From NCBI GenBank assembly GCA_012797975.1, contig JAAZOD010000028.1:1-64000 (forward strand): DNA of 64,000 nt, written 5' to 3'. The stretch is from Pelolinea sp. (GTDB lineage: Bacteria > Chloroflexota > Anaerolineae > Anaerolineales > Anaerolineaceae). Position numbers and translations under genes: made by a program. The notes beneath the pieces are model-generated. The model did not search any database, was not told where the DNA came from, and saw only the letters and a list, made by a program, of their open reading frames with translations. Below, piece after piece: positions 51,589 through 59,941 of the stretch (positions within the stretch are counted from its first letter, which is position 1; the number at the start of each line of letters is the position of its first letter).

Positions 51589-54500
51589 TCCAAGAGTTCC
51601 TGAAAACGCTGCAATTCATACCCGCACGCTTCCGCTGTATTCTGAAATTGCATGATCAGCGTTGACAGCCGCTCCAATTGCCGTTGGGTCTGTTTGGCGG
51701 TCGGTTTGGAACGCTGCAGCACCTCCATGGCCCCTTCAAAAGCCATCCATAGAAAGGCAGTTTCCGCTCTTTCTTGATTGAACCATGTTTTTCCTTTGTA
51801 ATCGTTGACTTTCAAGAACTCCCGAACCTTGGGATCCATCAACAAACTGCCCATGCTCGTTCCGGGAGAGGTGCGCGACGACTTTTTCAGCCAACCCTCA
51901 ATACTGTTCATGAAGAGCAGCGATGCCCGAATATCCCCATCCATCTCTTTCAGAAAACCCGCCTTCTGCAATGTTTCTTCGATCAGCGGGAAAACCCGCC
52001 ACTCGTCCAAGAGGGAGCCGAAACGCTCCACATCCATCGACAATGCCGAGCGCAGTCCTTCCATAAAAAGCCAGCCAATGGCAGCCAACCAAGTATAGGG
52101 AGAGGTATGCAAGCGCAGATGACTTGAAAGTTCACGAAGCTCCGGCAAAGCAAGATCGGGGCGCAGCGCATCCAGCCATTCGACATAGAACAAAGCCATT
52201 AGTTTTGAACGAAACTCCGCACACGGTTTTGTACAATCCAGCTCCCTTCCCAACAATTCTGCCGCACCGCGGATCAAGTTTTCCAGTTTGTGCACCGCTT
52301 CGTTCAAGAATGGTTCAGGGACAATTTCGGTATATACTCTGGGTCGCTGCTCGACCAAGTAGTGAAAATAACTGCCATTCAGGATCTCACCCAGAGGTTT
52401 CAAAACCGGCCGCAGTGGAAGCTGCCATTGCAGCGCTTTCATATCGGCAATACCGCGCCCGTTCAAGGCATCGTGGACCTGCTGCCAGCTCCCCTTTTCA
52501 TCCTCTTCCACGATCTGAAAATCCAGAAAAACATGCGCGCGATACGCATCCAGCTGGACATACAATCCCTGCCGGGCAACTTCACCGCAATTTCGAATGT
52601 ACTGCAGTCCGCTGAGAGCATCGCGGAAAATCACGAAGGTATGCCTGCCACCCGGCAGATCCAAACCGGTGCGCAAATCCACCTGCTGTACTATGCCTTT
52701 TTGTTTATCCATAAAACTCGCGCTGGTGCGCACCCATCCCGCCGTATCTCCAAAGCGATTATGGTACACCACCAGCGAACGTTCCTCACCCGCGCGATTG
52801 GAATAAGCAAAGACATTTTCATCCACCATGCCCTCTGAATCATAGAAATCGTACAGGTAGAATCGCTCAACATTGGCGAACAGGGAACGTTTCTTCAACA
52901 GCGGGAATATCTGCCAGGCATGACGATCCATCAGTCCTTGATCGGATTGTTCATCCCAATAGGCACGTTTATACTCCATGCCGTATTTCTCGGTGAACCC
53001 TTCGATTTGTCCATGCCCGAACATGGGCAGGCCGGGCATGGTGGCCATGAGGGTACAAATGCCAAAATATTTATCACCCTTCCCGAACTGCATGGCAGCA
53101 GTTTGTTCATCGGGATTGTTCATAAAATTGACGAACCGTTTGAGTATCTCGGGGTCAAATTCAAGCGTGTTCTTCATCACTTGCCGGTATTTGGCATTTT
53201 CTTCATCACGCAACAGGTTCATGAAAGCAGAATTATAAACACGATGCATGCCCAGGGTGCGCACGAAATAACCTTCCATCAGCCAGAAGGCCTCCGCCAG
53301 CAGCAAAGTATCAGGGGCTTCGGCAGCCACACGGTCCACCACCTCGCGCCAGAACTCCTGGGGCATATACTGGTTGAATGTTTCCTGCGACAGACTGAAA
53401 TCGCTGCGCGAAGGGATATCACAACCGCTACCGGGCAAGGGGAACCACAAACGCTGATAATGCCGTTTCGCCAGCGTCATGGCGGCATCAAAGCGGATGA
53501 TCGGGAATCGTCGGGCGACATCCAAAATGGTGCGTATGACCGCTTCACGCACGTTGGGATCCAGATAATTGAGCTGGGCAGTGTCATTCCAGGGCATGCT
53601 GGTGCCATCATTCCCGTGATACATGTAGTAGGTGCGTTCCTTGCTCCGCTCAACATACTTGAAAACCACCGCTGCGTCGCTGCGGTCGTAATAATGATCT
53701 TCAATATAAATCTCTCCGCGCCCATCTTCACTCAAGTTCATTCCGTTGAACGTATAGGATGGGAAAGGAGAGAACGGCAGCGAGACGAACCAGTCAGGGT
53801 GCTCGATCACCCATGTGGAATCAACCGCCATGTGGTTGGGAACCATATCGCTGGCAAGGCGAATGCCGCGCTGCTGACAGCGAACCCGCAGATCTTGCAG
53901 CGCTTCTTCACCCCCCAGGTCAGCAGCAATACGATATTCCTTGAGAGAATAGGCCGAAGCAATGGCTTCAGGGTTTCCGCAGGCCTGTTTAATGCGCGCC
54001 GAAGCCCGGCTGCGCTCCCATAACCCGATCAACCACAGACCCGTGAAACCCCACTCCGCCAATCGGTCCAGTTCTTCATCGGGAACCTGGTCCAGACGCG
54101 TAATCGGGCGCCGATAGCGTTTGCCGAGCTGATCGAGCCAGACATAGATATTCTTGGCCATCATCACCAGGCGCGGCATCCAATCGGCATCGGGGCTGAA
54201 TCGCTCCGGTTCCAGTTCGCCACCTCTGGCATACACCGGTATGCGCAGCGGGCCGGGTCCCATCCCCCGCAACTGTTCCTCTTCGGCAAAGAGGTTCAAA
54301 CTGCCAAGCAGCTTCAACAGATAGTGTCCCAGCAAGTCTCCCCAACGACTGCGAATATATTCAAGCTGCCCATGCAGAGAATCGGGCACCGCGATGGCGG
54401 GGCTGCGCAGCATATCCACCAGGTTTTGATTATCCGGTCCAAAGACGGGTTGTGATTCAAAGAACTCCTGCAGGGTGGTCATGAAAAGAGGGTACAAGGT

Positions 54501-55019
54501 CTTTTCTGCCAGAGCACGATCATCGAACAATTCCCGGTAAGGGCTACAGGCCAGATTCTGGTTGGTCACCCACAGCATCAAAATCTCTTCGAAACTGGAG
54601 AAGCGATTGGGCACGCCGTCGGTTTCCTCCGCCAGGTATTCGTCGATGGTCATTTTTCCCTGATAAACCACAATGGGCGGAAAATCTCGCGTAAAAGAGC
54701 GCAGCAACGCCTTTAATTTCCCCTTTCCCAATTTTTCTTGCAGGGTAGCTTCCAGATCTTGATACAGGCGGGGAGCTTTTTGTGTGCGATACAGGGAGAT
54801 GACGTAATGGAGGATCTCATCGATCAATCCCATAGCGTTCACCTGTCCGGCACGGGCCGTGAGATCAGGCGCGGCTGTCAGGTCTCTTTTGTCGTTGATA
54901 CGCTGTGCGAAAACTCGGGCTGCATGGAAATTGGCAAAGATCACATTGCCATCGAAGGAAAAAAGGGAATCTTCAAACTGATATTTCTTCCGTGCTTTGA
55001 AAGAAACATGAAATTCCAT
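51582..55019 (-). CDS. Very long GH13 alpha-amylase-type protein (1145 residues)
   Basis: The catalytic domain occupies about residues 310-760: DMVPNHMAVDSTW, the nucleophile in IIRFDAAMTLAK, the acid/base LLLAEAFWLMEG and FVNFMNNPDEQTA. The N-terminal 300 residues and the C-terminal 350 residues form large helical domains not found in ordinary amylases, so this is one of the long cytoplasmic GH13 proteins seen in Chloroflexota and Cyanobacteria. I chose ATG 55019 because TATAAT on the minus strand (55026-55031) lies only 6 nt upstream, which makes the message leaderless; the longer frame (to 55154) lacks any ribosome site. It probably works with the GH57 enzyme on stored glucan. Confidence 0.8.
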   Translation of the reverse strand: MEFHVSFKARKKYQFEDSLFSFDGNVIFANFHAARVFAQRINDKRDLTAAPDLTARAGQVNAMGLIDEILHYVISLYRTQKAPRLYQDLEATLQEKLGKGKLKALLRSFTRDFPPIVVYQGKMTIDEYLAEETDGVPNRFSSFEEILMLWVTNQNLACSPYRELFDDRALAEKTLYPLFMTTLQEFFESQPVFGPDNQNLVDMLRSPAIAVPDSLHGQLEYIRSRWGDLLGHYLLKLLGSLNLFAEEEQLRGMGPGPLRIPVYARGGELEPERFSPDADWMPRLVMMAKNIYVWLDQLGKRYRRPITRLDQVPDEELDRLAEWGFTGLWLIGLWERSRASARIKQACGNPEAIASAYSLKEYRIAADLGGEEALQDLRVRCQQRGIRLASDMVPNHMAVDSTWVIEHPDWFVSLPFSPFPSYTFNGMNLSEDGRGEIYIEDHYYDRSDAAVVFKYVERSKERTYYMYHGNDGTSMPWNDTAQLNYLDPNVREAVIRTILDVARRFPIIRFDAAMTLAKRHYQRLWFPLPGSGCDIPSRSDFSLSQETFNQYMPQEFWREVVDRVAAEAPDTLLLAEAFWLMEGYFVRTLGMHRVYNSAFMNLLRDEENAKYRQVMKNTLEFDPEILKRFVNFMNNPDEQTAAMQFGKGDKYFGICTLMATMPGLPMFGHGQIEGFTEKYGMEYKRAYWDEQSDQGLMDRHAWQIFPLLKKRSLFANVERFYLYDFYDSEGMVDENVFAYSNRAGEERSLVVYHNRFGDTAGWVRTSASFMDKQKGIVQQVDLRTGLDLPGGRHTFVIFRDALSGLQYIRNCGEVARQGLYVQLDAYRAHVFLDFQIVEEDEKGSWQQVHDALNGRGIADMKALQWQLPLRPVLKPLGEILNGSYFHYLVEQRPRVYTEIVPEPFLNEAVHKLENLIRGAAELLGRELDCTKPCAEFRSKLMALFYVEWLDALRPDLALPELRELSSHLRLHTSPYTWLAAIGWLFMEGLRSALSMDVERFGSLLDEWRVFPLIEETLQKAGFLKEMDGDIRASLLFMNSIEGWLKKSSRTSPGTSMGSLLMDPKVREFLKVNDYKGKTWFNQERAETAFLWMAFEGAMEVLQRSKPTAKQTQRQLERLSTLIMQFQNTAEACGYELQRFQELLDQ

Positions 55020-55025
55020 ATAAAG

Positions 55026-55031
55026 ATTATA
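55026..55031 (-). promoter_or_regulatory. -10 box of the leaderless GH13 transcript
   Basis: TATAAT on the minus strand is 6 nt before the proposed ATG. A convincing -35 box is not present. Confidence 0.5.
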
Positions 55032-55120
55032 GCGGAGAGTGGAAAAAAATGACGGATCGGTGAGCCCCTTATGTGCTTCTGGAGACGCATGAGAACATTT
55101 TCCATATTCAGTGAAGTAGC

Positions 55121-55150
55121 TTGTAATCCATCTTTTCTTGTTTGTATAAT
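55121..55150 (+). promoter_or_regulatory. Promoter of the zinc-ribbon membrane protein
   Basis: TTGTAA (55121-55126) and TATAAT (55145-55150) are 18 nt apart. The ATG follows 19 nt later with GGAGG between. Confidence 0.65.
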
Positions 55151-55169
55151 CCAAAGAAAGGAGGAGATC

Positions 55170-55724
55170 ATGGTCCGAGTTTCAACCGCATGTCTCTCCA
55201 GTTACCAATCGGTAAACCGGTGTGTTGTTTGTGGAAATCCCACCACCACCGCGCTTTTCCCCGTGCATGGATCGAGCAACAGCTACAAGCGTATTGATAC
55301 CATAACCGTCCAGTTTCCAATTTGCAACGCTTGCGACGAAGCGATCCATTCCAGCGAAGCTCTCATCAAACCGTTTCGCAGATGGGGCTGGCTTTCCTTC
55401 CTGGCTTTCATTCTTGTGTTCATCCTCTTGAGCGTATTTGCCAATCAACAAAGCTATTATGGCGCATTGATCGTGGTCGATCTGTTGGTTTGGATGGCCA
55501 TTATGATCATGCTGGGGGTACTGCGCTCCATTGCCAAACGAAACAATAAAGAAAGCTGGGATTTGAGCAAAAAAGTTCGCCGCAGTGTGAGCATTTTAAG
55601 CTTCATCCGGCCTTCCCTGTTCAACGGCAGCGGAAAAGTTGTTTTTCGTTTTGAAGATGACGCTTACGGACGCGAATTTGCCCAGCTCAATATGGGCAAG
55701 GTGCTGGAAAAACTGTTCAGCTAA
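55170..55724 (+). CDS. Membrane protein with N-terminal zinc-ribbon-like motif
   Basis: The 184-residue product has CVVC at residues 18-21 and CNAC about 34 residues later, a spacing that fits a zinc ribbon. Two transmembrane helices (LSFLAFILVFILLSVFA and ALIVVDLLVWMAIMIMLGVL) follow. The C-terminus is soluble with FRFEDDAYGREFAQLN. ATG 55170 is set by AAAGGAGGAG just upstream. No known family was recognised. Confidence 0.7.
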   Translation: MVRVSTACLSSYQSVNRCVVCGNPTTTALFPVHGSSNSYKRIDTITVQFPICNACDEAIHSSEALIKPFRRWGWLSFLAFILVFILLSVFANQQSYYGALIVVDLLVWMAIMIMLGVLRSIAKRNNKESWDLSKKVRRSVSILSFIRPSLFNGSGKVVFRFEDDAYGREFAQLNMGKVLEKLFS

Positions 55725-55844
55725 GTGGAATTCGCCATCTTTTTGACATTGAAAAGCTGCATTGCTCCAAGAATCAGACTACACGGAACAGCGATCATTC
55801 AACAAGGTGAATCTTTGCCATTGTACCCATAGGAGGAAAAGGCC

Positions 55845-56207
55845 ATGTCGAGTAGAGAGAAAAAACATGCGTCGGTAGGCTGCATCGTCCTGTCAATTTT
55901 CTGCATTGCGATTCTTGCCACTCTTTTTGCAGTCATCTTTCATTCACAAAAATATGAGTCGCGGCTCGAATTGGATGGTACTGCCGGCGACTTGATCCCC
56001 ATTTACCGTTATAACCATGAAAAAAGTGCATTGGAAGAGTTGACCAAACTTCCAGTTGGAACGGAGTGCGAATTCATTGAAGATATCGGCATCTCCTACC
56101 GCTACGGGGGCACCATCCGCACTGCTACATGGAGTAGGGTGGAATGCAATGGAATCAAAGGATATGTGCAGCCAGATTTATTGAAGACGAAGTTCTATAA
56201 AAAATAG
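55845..56207 (+). CDS. Single-pass membrane protein with SH3-like extracytoplasmic domain
   Basis: One helix (VGCIVLSIFCIAILATLFAVIF, about residues 11-32) is followed by about 80 residues including KLPVGTECEFIEDIG and VECNGIKGYVQPDLL, which look like a bacterial SH3 fold. Such domains bind cell-wall or protein ligands. AGGAGG lies about 8 nt before the ATG. It is a single small gene between two unrelated neighbours. Confidence 0.65.
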   Translation: MSSREKKHASVGCIVLSIFCIAILATLFAVIFHSQKYESRLELDGTAGDLIPIYRYNHEKSALEELTKLPVGTECEFIEDIGISYRYGGTIRTATWSRVECNGIKGYVQPDLLKTKFYKK

Positions 56208-56248
56208 ATCCCTTCGCGATTCCAGAGCATACAAGCCCGCCGACCGGC

Positions 56249-56294
56249 TTGACCGTTTTCAATCTGCGCAATATAATGCATTTATGCGCATAAA
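56249..56294 (+). promoter_or_regulatory. Promoter and operator of the DeoR-family gene
   Basis: TTGACC (56249-56254), 17 nt, TATAAT (56272-56277) form a strong sigma70-like promoter. The perfect palindrome TTTATGCGCATAAA (56281-56294) starts 4 nt after the -10 box and covers the likely transcription start, so it should act as an operator, probably for the gene product itself. Confidence 0.75.
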
Positions 56295-56327
56295 CGCGCG
56301 TTCTCATGCACAAAGACAGGAGCAAGC

Positions 56328-57098
56328 ATGCAAACCTCCGACCTTCCCCAAGAACGACAGCAAGCCATTCTGGATGAACTGCATCTGCACGGCCGAGTGG
56401 TCGCATCCGAATTGAGCACCCTCTTTAGGGTATCCGAAGATACCATACGCCGCGATCTGCGCGACCTGGCAGCCGCCGGTTTATTGAAACGCGTACACGG
56501 GGGAGCGCTGCCCATCGCTCCCAATAATATCCCGTTCATGGAACGCGACAAACAGAATCCCATCAGCAAGATCAAACTGGCACAAGCCGCACGCCAACTC
56601 GTGCACGACGGGCAATTGATCCTGCTGGCGGGTGGAACCACCAATACCGGCCTTGCAAAAAACCTGCCACTCGATCTGCACGCCACCATCGTCACCATCA
56701 GCCCGCAAATCGCGTTGCATCTGGCTGGCTACCGCAATATTGAAGTGATCCTGATCGGAGGCCGTCTGAACAAGCGTGAACTGGTGGTCTGCGATGCAGA
56801 AACGATCGAGCAACTGAGCCATTTTCAAGCGGACATTTGTTTCCTAGGCATTTGCGGATTGCACCCCGAAACGGGCTGCAGTATCTTTGATTACGAAGAA
56901 GTGAGCATCATGCATGCCTTCATCGAACAATCAGGAGAAGTAGTCGCCACGATCAGTGAAGAGAAACTTGGAACCGTCGGGCCTTATATTGTCGCCCCCT
57001 GCACTGCCATCACCCATATCATCACGGAGAAACAAGTGGCAGAAGAAATCCTTGTGCCCTATCGCAAGCAAGGCATTCAAGTGATCAAAGCAGAATAA
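56328..57098 (+). CDS. DeoR-family transcriptional regulator
   Basis: The 256-residue protein has the DeoR helix-turn-helix at its N-terminus (RQQAILDELHLHGRVVASELSTLFRVSEDTIRRDLRDLAAAGLLKRVHGG) and a phosphosugar-binding C-terminal domain (ILLAGGTTNTGLAKNL, VTISPQIALHL, VILIGGRLNKRELVVCDAE, FLGICGLHPETGCSIFDYEEV). These proteins repress sugar-catabolic genes until a phosphorylated sugar binds. AGGAG precedes ATG 56328. The nearby genes give no clear target, so it may act elsewhere. Confidence 0.9.
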   Translation: MQTSDLPQERQQAILDELHLHGRVVASELSTLFRVSEDTIRRDLRDLAAAGLLKRVHGGALPIAPNNIPFMERDKQNPISKIKLAQAARQLVHDGQLILLAGGTTNTGLAKNLPLDLHATIVTISPQIALHLAGYRNIEVILIGGRLNKRELVVCDAETIEQLSHFQADICFLGICGLHPETGCSIFDYEEVSIMHAFIEQSGEVVATISEEKLGTVGPYIVAPCTAITHIITEKQVAEEILVPYRKQGIQVIKAE

Positions 57099-57182
57099 CC
57101 TTTCCTAAAAAGTAATCGGGGTCGCAGCCCAGGGGTGAGATGAAAGAGAAATAAGGAAAATAACTTCACAAGCACTGCAGGA

Positions 57183-57221
57183 AAATAAAAAGTGGGTGGA
57201 TAAACCACCCACTTTTTATTT
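57183..57221. terminator. Bidirectional terminator
   Basis: A 17-bp stem with GTGGGTGG core and an ATAAA loop lies between the convergent DeoR and HAAS genes. It overlaps the last codons of the latter and has T-rich tails on both strands. Confidence 0.9.
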
Positions 57222-58244
57222 CTTCAAAGATTGACCGCGCACTTCTCCAACGATACGCTGGATGATATCGACGATATTGCCGAAGATCCCCAGCCCAAAG
57301 ACCACTGCCAGTGCCGTATTCACCTGCGGTTCCGCATTCCCGAGATCCACCATTCCCGTGATGGCGCGAAAGATATCCAGCGTGACCAGCGGCCGGGAGG
57401 AGATCAGGAAGATCAGCAGGACGATATCCGCCACTTTCTGGGCAACGTCCCACCAGTTGGTGAGGGAACTGTGATAGCCCTGCACCAGCAAGGTAAGATT
57501 GCGGGCGATCTCCATGCCGGTCAGAGCCAGCATGAAGGGGATGAAGCGGACGAAGTTCTCGGTGAACAGCCGCACCATCTGTTGGGCAGCCGAAGCGTTC
57601 GTCCAGTAAGGGATCAGGCCGGCGGTTTTCTGGACATAGGTGAGAAAGACCACGCCGAGAACACCCAACACGATCTCAATGGAAACACCTACCCGTTTCA
57701 CTTCTTTCTCGTTCTCTGGCAGTTCCGGCAGCGCGCTGATATCAAGCTTCTGCAATTCCTCCATTTCTTCAACGCTTTTTCCTTCCGAAACACGCTCGAT
57801 GATGGCAAAGATCAGAGTGATCATGCCGATCACGGAGAGCGCACTGCTCCACCAGGAACCGAGCAGGCCAAGCAGCTCCAGCCAGACATTCCCCATGGAT
57901 CCGACAATGAAAGAAATGATTTTGGAAAGGGTGAGCGCCCCCAGCACCACCAGCAGCAAGATGCGCAACACCAGCAGATAGGTGGGGAAAAGGCGCGGAC
58001 CAATGAGATAACGCTGGGCGGAATACTGCCCGGCCACCTTGCGCGGTGCACCCATTTCGTTGAGCACTTCCTCCAGTTCCTTTTCCGTCACTTCAACAGC
58101 TTGGGGATGGCGTTCATCCAGACTGTCATAGATATACGATTCGATCTCCGCCACGATATCCATGCGCTCCCTGCCGCTCAGTTCTCTTTTTACCGCCAAG
58201 AGATAGCGCTCCAACAACACCTGTGCATTCTTATTCAGCTTCAT
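57216..58244 (-). CDS. HAAS-domain membrane protein paired with PadR
   Basis: The first 70 residues (LLERYLLAVKRELSGRERMDIVAEIESYIYDSL and VTEKELEEVLNEMGAPRKVAGQY) match the HAAS signalling domain found in proteins next to PadR regulators. At least six transmembrane helices follow, with cytoplasmic loops rich in Glu/Lys. The gene overlaps the PadR stop by 14 nt, so the pair is co-translated. HAAS proteins are thought to couple membrane state to gene control. Confidence 0.85.
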   Translation of the reverse strand: MKLNKNAQVLLERYLLAVKRELSGRERMDIVAEIESYIYDSLDERHPQAVEVTEKELEEVLNEMGAPRKVAGQYSAQRYLIGPRLFPTYLLVLRILLLVVLGALTLSKIISFIVGSMGNVWLELLGLLGSWWSSALSVIGMITLIFAIIERVSEGKSVEEMEELQKLDISALPELPENEKEVKRVGVSIEIVLGVLGVVFLTYVQKTAGLIPYWTNASAAQQMVRLFTENFVRFIPFMLALTGMEIARNLTLLVQGYHSSLTNWWDVAQKVADIVLLIFLISSRPLVTLDIFRAITGMVDLGNAEPQVNTALAVVFGLGIFGNIVDIIQRIVGEVRGQSLKK

Positions 58245-58578
58245 TTAACAACCTCCTTATCACTTCCGTTTGCAATCGCCAATCTTCCGAGAGCTGGCGA
58301 AGCACTTCTTTACCGTTGTCGTTCAGCCGGTAATACCGGCGCGGACGCGGGTCTTCCACACGCCATTCGCTGTCGAGCAGTTGCTGCTCCTCCAGCCGGC
58401 GCAGCAGGGGGTAGAGCGTATCCTGCCCGATCTCAAATCCCTGTTCGTTGAGACTCTTGATGAGCGAGTAGCCATACTGCTCGCGGGTGAGCTGGCTCAT
58501 GGTTGCCAGCACAATCGTTCCGCGCCGCATTTCCTGCTTCAGTTTTTCCAGTTCCAGATTCTGTTTATTGTTCATCAT
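58231..58578 (-). CDS. PadR-family transcriptional regulator
   Basis: The 115-residue protein has the PadR winged helix: MRRGTIVLATMSQLTREQYGYSLIKSL, QDTLYPLLRRLEEQQLL and RRYYRLNDNGKEVL. ATG 58578 (or 58575) lies 6-9 nt after the -10 box, so the transcript is leaderless; the longer frame to 58710 crosses the promoter and is unlikely. The 21-bp palindrome in its promoter suggests autorepression. Confidence 0.88.
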   Translation of the reverse strand: MMNNKQNLELEKLKQEMRRGTIVLATMSQLTREQYGYSLIKSLNEQGFEIGQDTLYPLLRRLEEQQLLDSEWRVEDPRPRRYYRLNDNGKEVLRQLSEDWRLQTEVIRRLLNEAE

Positions 58579-58584
58579 GATCCC

Positions 58585-58614
58585 ATTATACTGTATATAA
58601 CACAGTATTGTCAA
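58585..58614 (-). promoter_or_regulatory. PadR promoter with operator in the spacer
   Basis: On the minus strand TTGACA (58609-58614), 18 nt, TATAAT (58585-58590) form a consensus promoter. The palindrome ATACTGT...ACAGTAT (58588-58608, 7-bp arms) fills the spacer and part of the -10 box. Confidence 0.85.
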
Positions 58615-58710
58615 TAGGCAATATTTGTTAATTTTTACTATTACATGGATAACAGCAATAAAGATTCGGGCAAAAAACAATCGCCAAACCAAATTCCAAT
58701 TAACCTGCAA

Positions 58711-58716
58711 TACAAT
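58711..58716 (+). promoter_or_regulatory. -10 box of the leaderless DUF2877 gene
   Basis: TACAAT ends 8 nt before the ATG at 58725 and no ribosome site is present. Confidence 0.5.
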
Positions 58717-58724
58717 ATCCTTAC

Positions 58725-59594
58725 ATGAGCAGCCATCTTATTAACCACGCCAAAACCATAGGACATCAAGCAAAATGGCATCTTCAAAAAAGCCAGCAGG
58801 CGACCATCTCCGGCCTCATCTCCCACGGCATCTTCCTTTTCCTGAAAGATGGAGCAATCGTATTCATTACCAGTGACCCATATCGCGGACCGCTGACCAT
58901 CAACCTGGAGCCCGGTGCAAGTCTGCCCAAGGAAGGAAACCCCGGTGATTCCGTCCTCATCCATCCCGGGCAGATCGTTTTTCCTGATCAGATCTTGCAG
59001 TTCGATCACACCACACAGCTCTGGAAGCCTGCGCCCTTCACAATCCACGCCAATGGGCTGGAAGCGATCTTAAAACGCGCCCAACGCCTTGTTTCCCTGA
59101 TTCCGCAATCTCGGGAAGATGGGATCTTCGGGGATATCCTGCCAATCATCCTGAACCCTGTTTCTTCCTGGGAAGAAAAACAGCTCCTACTGCAGAAGGG
59201 ACTGAATCTCGAGGATGGAGACGGGCAGAAAAAGCGGTTGGAAGATGTGCTTCTGCCATGGCTTGGGCGTGGAAGAGGATTAACCCCTGCCGGGGACGAT
59301 TTTCTGTGCGGTTTTCTGCTTGCCCACTCTCACCTGTTCAACGCTCCCCCCCTAGATCGCCGTGAGCTGGCCGCACAGGCAAAAAACCGCACCACTGCCT
59401 TGAGCAGCTCTTTGATCGAGTGCGCCGCACAGGGAACGGCTGATGAACGCCTAGTCAGCACGCTGTATTATCTGGCGTATGGAGAAGGCAGCCCCGAGCA
59501 ACACAAAGAAGAGCTGCTCTCTTACGGCAGCTCTTCCGGAATCGATACGCTGGCGGGCATGCTCACCGCCCTTTTTATGCCAACCTTTTCTTAG
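58725..59594 (+). CDS. DUF2877 protein (AllH/YlbF-like)
   Basis: The 289-residue protein carries the DUF2877 signature GRGRGLTPAGDDFLCGFLLA. In E. coli the DUF2877 protein YlbF (AllH) is needed with FdrA and YlbE (AllFG) for oxamate carbamoyltransferase activity. Here it faces the minus-strand operon that ends with DUF35 and begins, at the right edge, with a DUF1116 (AllG-like) gene. The stop overlaps the DUF35 stop by 4 nt. No Shine-Dalgarno sequence is visible. Confidence 0.85.
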   Translation: MSSHLINHAKTIGHQAKWHLQKSQQATISGLISHGIFLFLKDGAIVFITSDPYRGPLTINLEPGASLPKEGNPGDSVLIHPGQIVFPDQILQFDHTTQLWKPAPFTIHANGLEAILKRAQRLVSLIPQSREDGIFGDILPIILNPVSSWEEKQLLLQKGLNLEDGDGQKKRLEDVLLPWLGRGRGLTPAGDDFLCGFLLAHSHLFNAPPLDRRELAAQAKNRTTALSSSLIECAAQGTADERLVSTLYYLAYGEGSPEQHKEELLSYGSSSGIDTLAGMLTALFMPTFS

Positions 59595-59941
59595 GGATAC
59601 AGCACCAGCCCATACACGGCTTCCCCCGCCACCTGACGCACCGGCTGCCAGGCCGGTTTGAGGAGCATGCCGGCATGAATACCCTCCAGGGATGCCGCAT
59701 GGATCTGCCCCATGGCCTTTACCTTATTCTCGAATTCCACGATGCCGATGATCAAGAAACGCACTTCGAAACCCCAGGGTAGATTGAAAATCTGGGTATA
59801 GGTGAGCAATTTTGCATCCCCTTCGGCGACAAGCCGGTCAAAATCGCGGCCTTTGCAATCCAGACAGCGGTCATGGCAAGGATAATGGATGCGGCCGCAT
59901 TTCTTGCAACGATACGCAACGATCTGATCCATCCGGTTCAT
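59591..59941 (-). CDS. DUF35 OB-fold protein with zinc ribbon (ChsH2-like)
   Basis: A rubredoxin-like zinc ribbon YRCKKCGRIHYPCHDRCLDC is followed by an OB-fold (RDFDRLVAEGDAKLLTYTQI, AMGQIHAASLEGIHAGMLLKPAWQ). Such proteins form complexes with thiolase-fold partners and are required for their activity (for example ChsH2 with Ltp2). The start overlaps the thiolase stop by 4 nt (ATGA), so the two are co-translated. Length 116 residues is normal. Confidence 0.9.
   Translation of the reverse strand: MNRMDQIVAYRCKKCGRIHYPCHDRCLDCKGRDFDRLVAEGDAKLLTYTQIFNLPWGFEVRFLIIGIVEFENKVKAMGQIHAASLEGIHAGMLLKPAWQPVRQVAGEAVYGLVLYP

Noticed and set aside
52920-54023. Open frame of 367 codons on the plus strand
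   Set aside because: It lies inside the GH13 catalytic region on the opposite strand and shows no known motif.
57231-58451. Open frame of 406 codons on the plus strand
   Set aside because: It is antisense to the HAAS and PadR genes and has the composition (many His, Gln, Asp) expected of a complement frame.
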